A stretch of 64,000 nt of DNA from Azolla caroliniana. Its lineage: Eukaryota; Polypodiophyta. Numbering within the stretch: the stretch's first letter is position 1; every line of letters starts with the position of its first letter. The notes below the pieces were generated by a model. It was not told where the DNA came from and did not search any database. It saw only the letters and a program-made list of their open reading frames with translations. The position numbers and the translations under genes are program-made. This document shows positions 60,669 to 64,000 of this stretch, piece after piece. The stretch lies in assembly GCA_043228905.1 (NCBI GenBank), contig JBHGNT010000003.1, forward strand, positions 4,216,001 through 4,280,000, written 5' to 3'.

Positions 60669-63600
60669 ATGGACCACTCTTACAGCACCTACAATCCTAA
60701 TGACTTTAGTTACTTCCATAATCCAATCCACGAGCCTCCTCCTCAGGATGATCTATGGCATCATATGGAACCCTATAACCTTAATCATCTCGTGATTAAC
60801 CCTATTAATCCTTCCCCCAATCTTCTTAATCCTGTCTCCAAACTGTGCCAGGAATTGATCCAGATGTGCCATTGCTCCTACTACTGCATTTGGAAACCTT
60901 CCCCTGCCTCTACCCCTAGCTCATCATCATCATCATCTCTGCAACCTAACGGGTAATGCCACTTAACCCCTTGAATTTGGGCAAGCATGCCATCAATAAG
61001 GCTAATTCATCCGCCGATCAATATAATTAAACTGCTTAATCCACTAATCATACTTATCCAACTTCTAATTAAGCCACTAATTGCCCACTAATTACATTCA
61101 TTAACTACCCACTGAGAAGTTGACTCATTAGGTACCCTGAATGCATTCATACATATCAATCCATTAAATGTACTCATTGAATACTAATTAACTTGATTGT
61201 CATATTAATTAATTACCAAACTACACACTAAACACATTCATTGCTCCCCACAAGAAACAGGATTCATTAGGTACCCATTAACACATAATGCATTATCTTC
61301 CCATTAACACTGTCATTAGCTGCGCAAATACCAATCAAATTTAACTTAATCATGTAACTAATCATTTGCACGTTAACCAACTCCTAATAAACACATTCAT
61401 TGACTTGTGCTTAACCATGGAGCCGATTCCATTAAAAGTCCATTCAATCGTTTCAATAACCATAATTTGTTGCCCTATGATTCAATTTAAATTCCTTAAT
61501 TCAATCCATAAAATATTTAGCCAATTCATCATAATAACTTCCTTAATGAATCTCTTCTGCTAGACTATTTATCATAGATTATAAATACATTCAATGATTC
61601 GATCTAATTGTTTTGTTTTTTTATGCAGGATGATATATAATGGTGGTGATGTAAATGCATTGATTCAAGACAACACAGAGTCAACTAAAATCAAGCTTCT
61701 CCTACAAAGATACGAAACACAACATTTCATTCCATCATCTGAAACGGGGTAAACTAGAACTAATTAAGACTCATTAATTAAGAATCAGCCATCCTTAATT
61801 GGCCCACTTAATTATAAATTTTTAAGTCCATTACTAACTTATAAGGTGTCACATTAGCTAGTTGTAATTTGAAGCAACTGATTTTTGTAGATTGGCTGGA
61901 GTTGCGATGGAATCTAGAAAGTCACAATTCTCTTATGTCCATGACATTATAGGTCCAACTCATCAAATCTTTAAGGTGATTATTGCTGAATCAAGTTAAC
62001 TCCATGATCTGTGCTAGCCAATCAATCCTAATGAACCCCAGGAGCAGTGGCTATCAAGAGTAATAATTAACCCCATGATTAGTTTTAATTAAGCATAATG
62101 TATTCTCTCCTGGACTGACAATTTTGTCTCTAATTGTTTGTTGAATTGGGTTGCTACTGATTCAATGGGGAAACAAAAATAAATAAATCAAATTCAGGAT
62201 GCTTCCATCCAGGTAATAAAAAATTGAATGAACAGAATTTAGTTCAATTTTTGTGTACACACATTGATTAAATTTGAATGATGCTCTTCAGAATTGTGAT
62301 CAGTGAATTTAGTCTCTAATTAGTCTTATATTTCCATGGCAGACCTTGCTATGGGTACCCTTCCATGAAGGTGGACAAGTTATGGAGCTTGGCACCACAC
62401 ACTTGGTATGTTATTGTTCCTTCTCAGTCCTTTCCTAACTGTATATACATACGTACATACATACATAGACATAGATACATACATAGATGGATGGATAGAT
62501 ACATACATAGACATAGATACATACATAGATGGATGGATAGATACATACATAGACATAGATACATACATAGATGGATGGATAGATAGATAGATACATACAT
62601 ACATACATAGACATAGATACATACATACATAGATGGATGGATGGATAGATACATACATACATACATAGACATCGATACATACATACATAGATGGATGGAT
62701 GGATAGATACATACATACATACATAGACATCGATACATACATACATAGATGGATGGATGGATACATACATACATACATACATACATACATACATACATAC
62801 ATACATACATACATACATACATACATACATACATACATACATACATACATACATACATACATACATACATACACAAACATAGATACATACATAGATGGAT
62901 GGATGGATACATACATACATACATACACAAACATAAATATACACAATGATACATACATACATATATGCATCTATGTATACATATACACACATAATATATA
63001 TACTTCAATCTCCACCACAACTCTCATTGTACATCGTCCCCTTCCCAATAGGGTAAGTGTCCGTCCAGTGGGTACCATGTGTCCGTCTTGTGGGTGCCTC
63101 ATGTTCGTCCCCTTCAGTGTATCTCAATCTCAATGTTATGAGCAAATTAATCGGTGGTGTGTCATGAGGACATGGGGGGGTTTGTCGTCCCTTGCCCTAA
63201 AAGAACCCACACTAAGCTCATCATGTTTGTTTGCGAAATCACAATGTCACTCAACCATAGTTACATTGGTTCATAGAATAATAGCTAAGGTTAGTTGATT
63301 CTGAGTGAAGGTCAAATGAACAATTGGCATGATCCCATCACACTACCTTTGTAGAGAAATGAAGTTCTTGATTATGAGTTGAAACCAACCCATTGCCCAA
63401 TTATACCTCACCTCTATAGAATCATTTGATGTTAAAACACTACATAGGAATACAATGGATCAATAGCTCATTAAATGTTCTTATTGTAATGCTAATTGTA
63501 GGTGCAAGGGATAGATGCCTTGTTGGATCAAGTATATATGTTCCTCAAAGGACAAACTCGTGGAGAGAGTATGGTAAAGAGCACGAACAACTCAGATCAT

Positions 63601-64000
63601 ATGGTTGATTTTGACACAAATTTGTTTTGCTTGGACACGAATACATCGGTAAACATAACTCCATTTGACCTCATGGACACCCTCGAAATGCCATTCAATC
63701 AACCCAACCCTTCCATCGTTGATTACAATTTTCCTCACAGTCATGATTCCAACAATATTTCCATCATTGATTTGTTTGAACACACTAATGATAATTCTTT
63801 GTATATTAACAATAACAAGTCGCCGACTCAATTAAATTATGATGACCAACTCTCCATCGACCACATACAATCACTAGTTAGTTTTGCACCTAGTTTGGAA
63901 CAAACCCATGACCTTCCTACATTGGCTAATGTTAATCAACAACAATATTTTCATAATGATGCTCCACATCACGTTAGCTCTACAGAGGATACATTTGACA
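60669..64000 (+). CDS. bHLH-MYC_N-type transcription factor, 5' part (6 exons visible, truncated by window end)
   Basis: Exons: 60669-60952, 61629-61748, 61891-61975, 62198-62212, 62343-62405, 63502-beyond 64000; GT..AG with consistent phases, 355 codons so far. After an Asn/Pro-rich start come SKLCQELIQMCHCSYYCIWK (like the opening helix and strand of MYC_N domains), GLAGVAMESRKSQFSYVHDI, DASIQ, then TLLWVPFHEGGQVMELGTTH, close to the family pattern AGIQT..CIP...GVVELGST. Exon 6 stays open to the last base and encodes an Asn/Ser/Asp-rich region (e.g. ITPFDLMDTLEMPF), the usual linker before the DNA-binding bHLH, which would lie downstream. Exon 4 is only 15 nt. Subfamily cannot be named. A non-bHLH protein with the same GAF-like fold is a lesser possibility. 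Confidence 0.75.
62446..62990. repeat. (GATA/GATG/CATA)n minisatellite in intron 5 of the bHLH-like gene
   Basis: About 545 bp built from 4-bp units. A higher-order unit of roughly 40-60 bp (catagacatagatacatacatagatggatgg followed by atagatacatac, shown in parts) recurs about six times, then there is a pure (CATA)n run (about 62765-62870) and one more higher-order unit. Because the unit is 4 bp, all frames are open on both strands, explaining the long false ORFs. It lies wholly between exons 5 and 6. Confidence 0.9.

Noticed and set aside
62380-63298. Long ORFs of up to 199 residues on both strands
   Set aside because: Repeats of Tyr-Ile-His-Thr or Met-Tyr-Val-Cys come from the 4-bp minisatellite in an intron; only the bHLH-like exons on the plus strand are supported.
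1-64000. CRISPR array, operon, bacterial or viral defence system
   Set aside because: Introns, LTR and LINE elements and plant gene families show this is plant nuclear DNA; repeats are satellites or microsatellites without spacers.

Overview
The window is nuclear DNA of a land plant. The genes have many short exons bounded by GT..AG, the introns are long, AT-rich and full of transposons, and there are two intronless PLS-type PPR genes, Ty3/gypsy, Ty1/copia and LINE debris, and a nuclear copy of a plastid gene piece. The PPR style and the intron-borne repeats suggest a large-genome fern. That is inference; nothing here proves the species. Seven protein-coding genes can be supported, and most were assembled exon by exon from splice signals and reading phase. 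|| Layout. 1-12835 (minus): mitochondrial intermediate peptidase (MIP/OCT1, M3 family), 17 exons, with the 3' end beyond base 1; its introns hold LINE pieces, a 0.7-kb hairpin element, a tandem repeat and a plastid rpl14 fragment. 14672-18782 (plus): a UBP27-like deubiquitinase with an N-terminal membrane anchor, head-to-head with MIP. 19400-21800: two LINE remnants. 21800-26360: AT-rich, no gene seen. 26361-28508 (minus): clade-D-like PP2C phosphatase, 4 exons. 28509-33390: SSRs and unassigned DNA. 33398-40080: dense transposon nest (copia solo LTR with perfect target duplication, gypsy/copia chimera between near-identical LTRs, LINE carrying a nested solo LTR with heat-shock-element-like arrays). 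42260-43640: about 330-bp tandem satellite. 45101-46783 (minus): E-type PPR. 48674-52001 (minus): plastid ABCI10-like ATPase, 6 exons including a short transit-peptide exon. 54113-56341 (plus): second PPR. 60669-64000 (plus): 5' part of a bHLH-MYC_N-type transcription factor, with a 15-nt microexon and an intron filled by a 4-bp-based minisatellite; it runs off the window end. || How the genes relate. There is no operon logic. Several products are organellar by family: MIP trims precursor proteins in the mitochondrial matrix, UBP27 acts on the mitochondrial outer membrane, ABCI10 is a plastid energy-coupling-factor-like ATPase, and PPR proteins act on organelle RNA. MIP/UBP27 and ABCI10/PPR-2 are each divergent pairs, with 1.8 kb and 2.1 kb between start codons.
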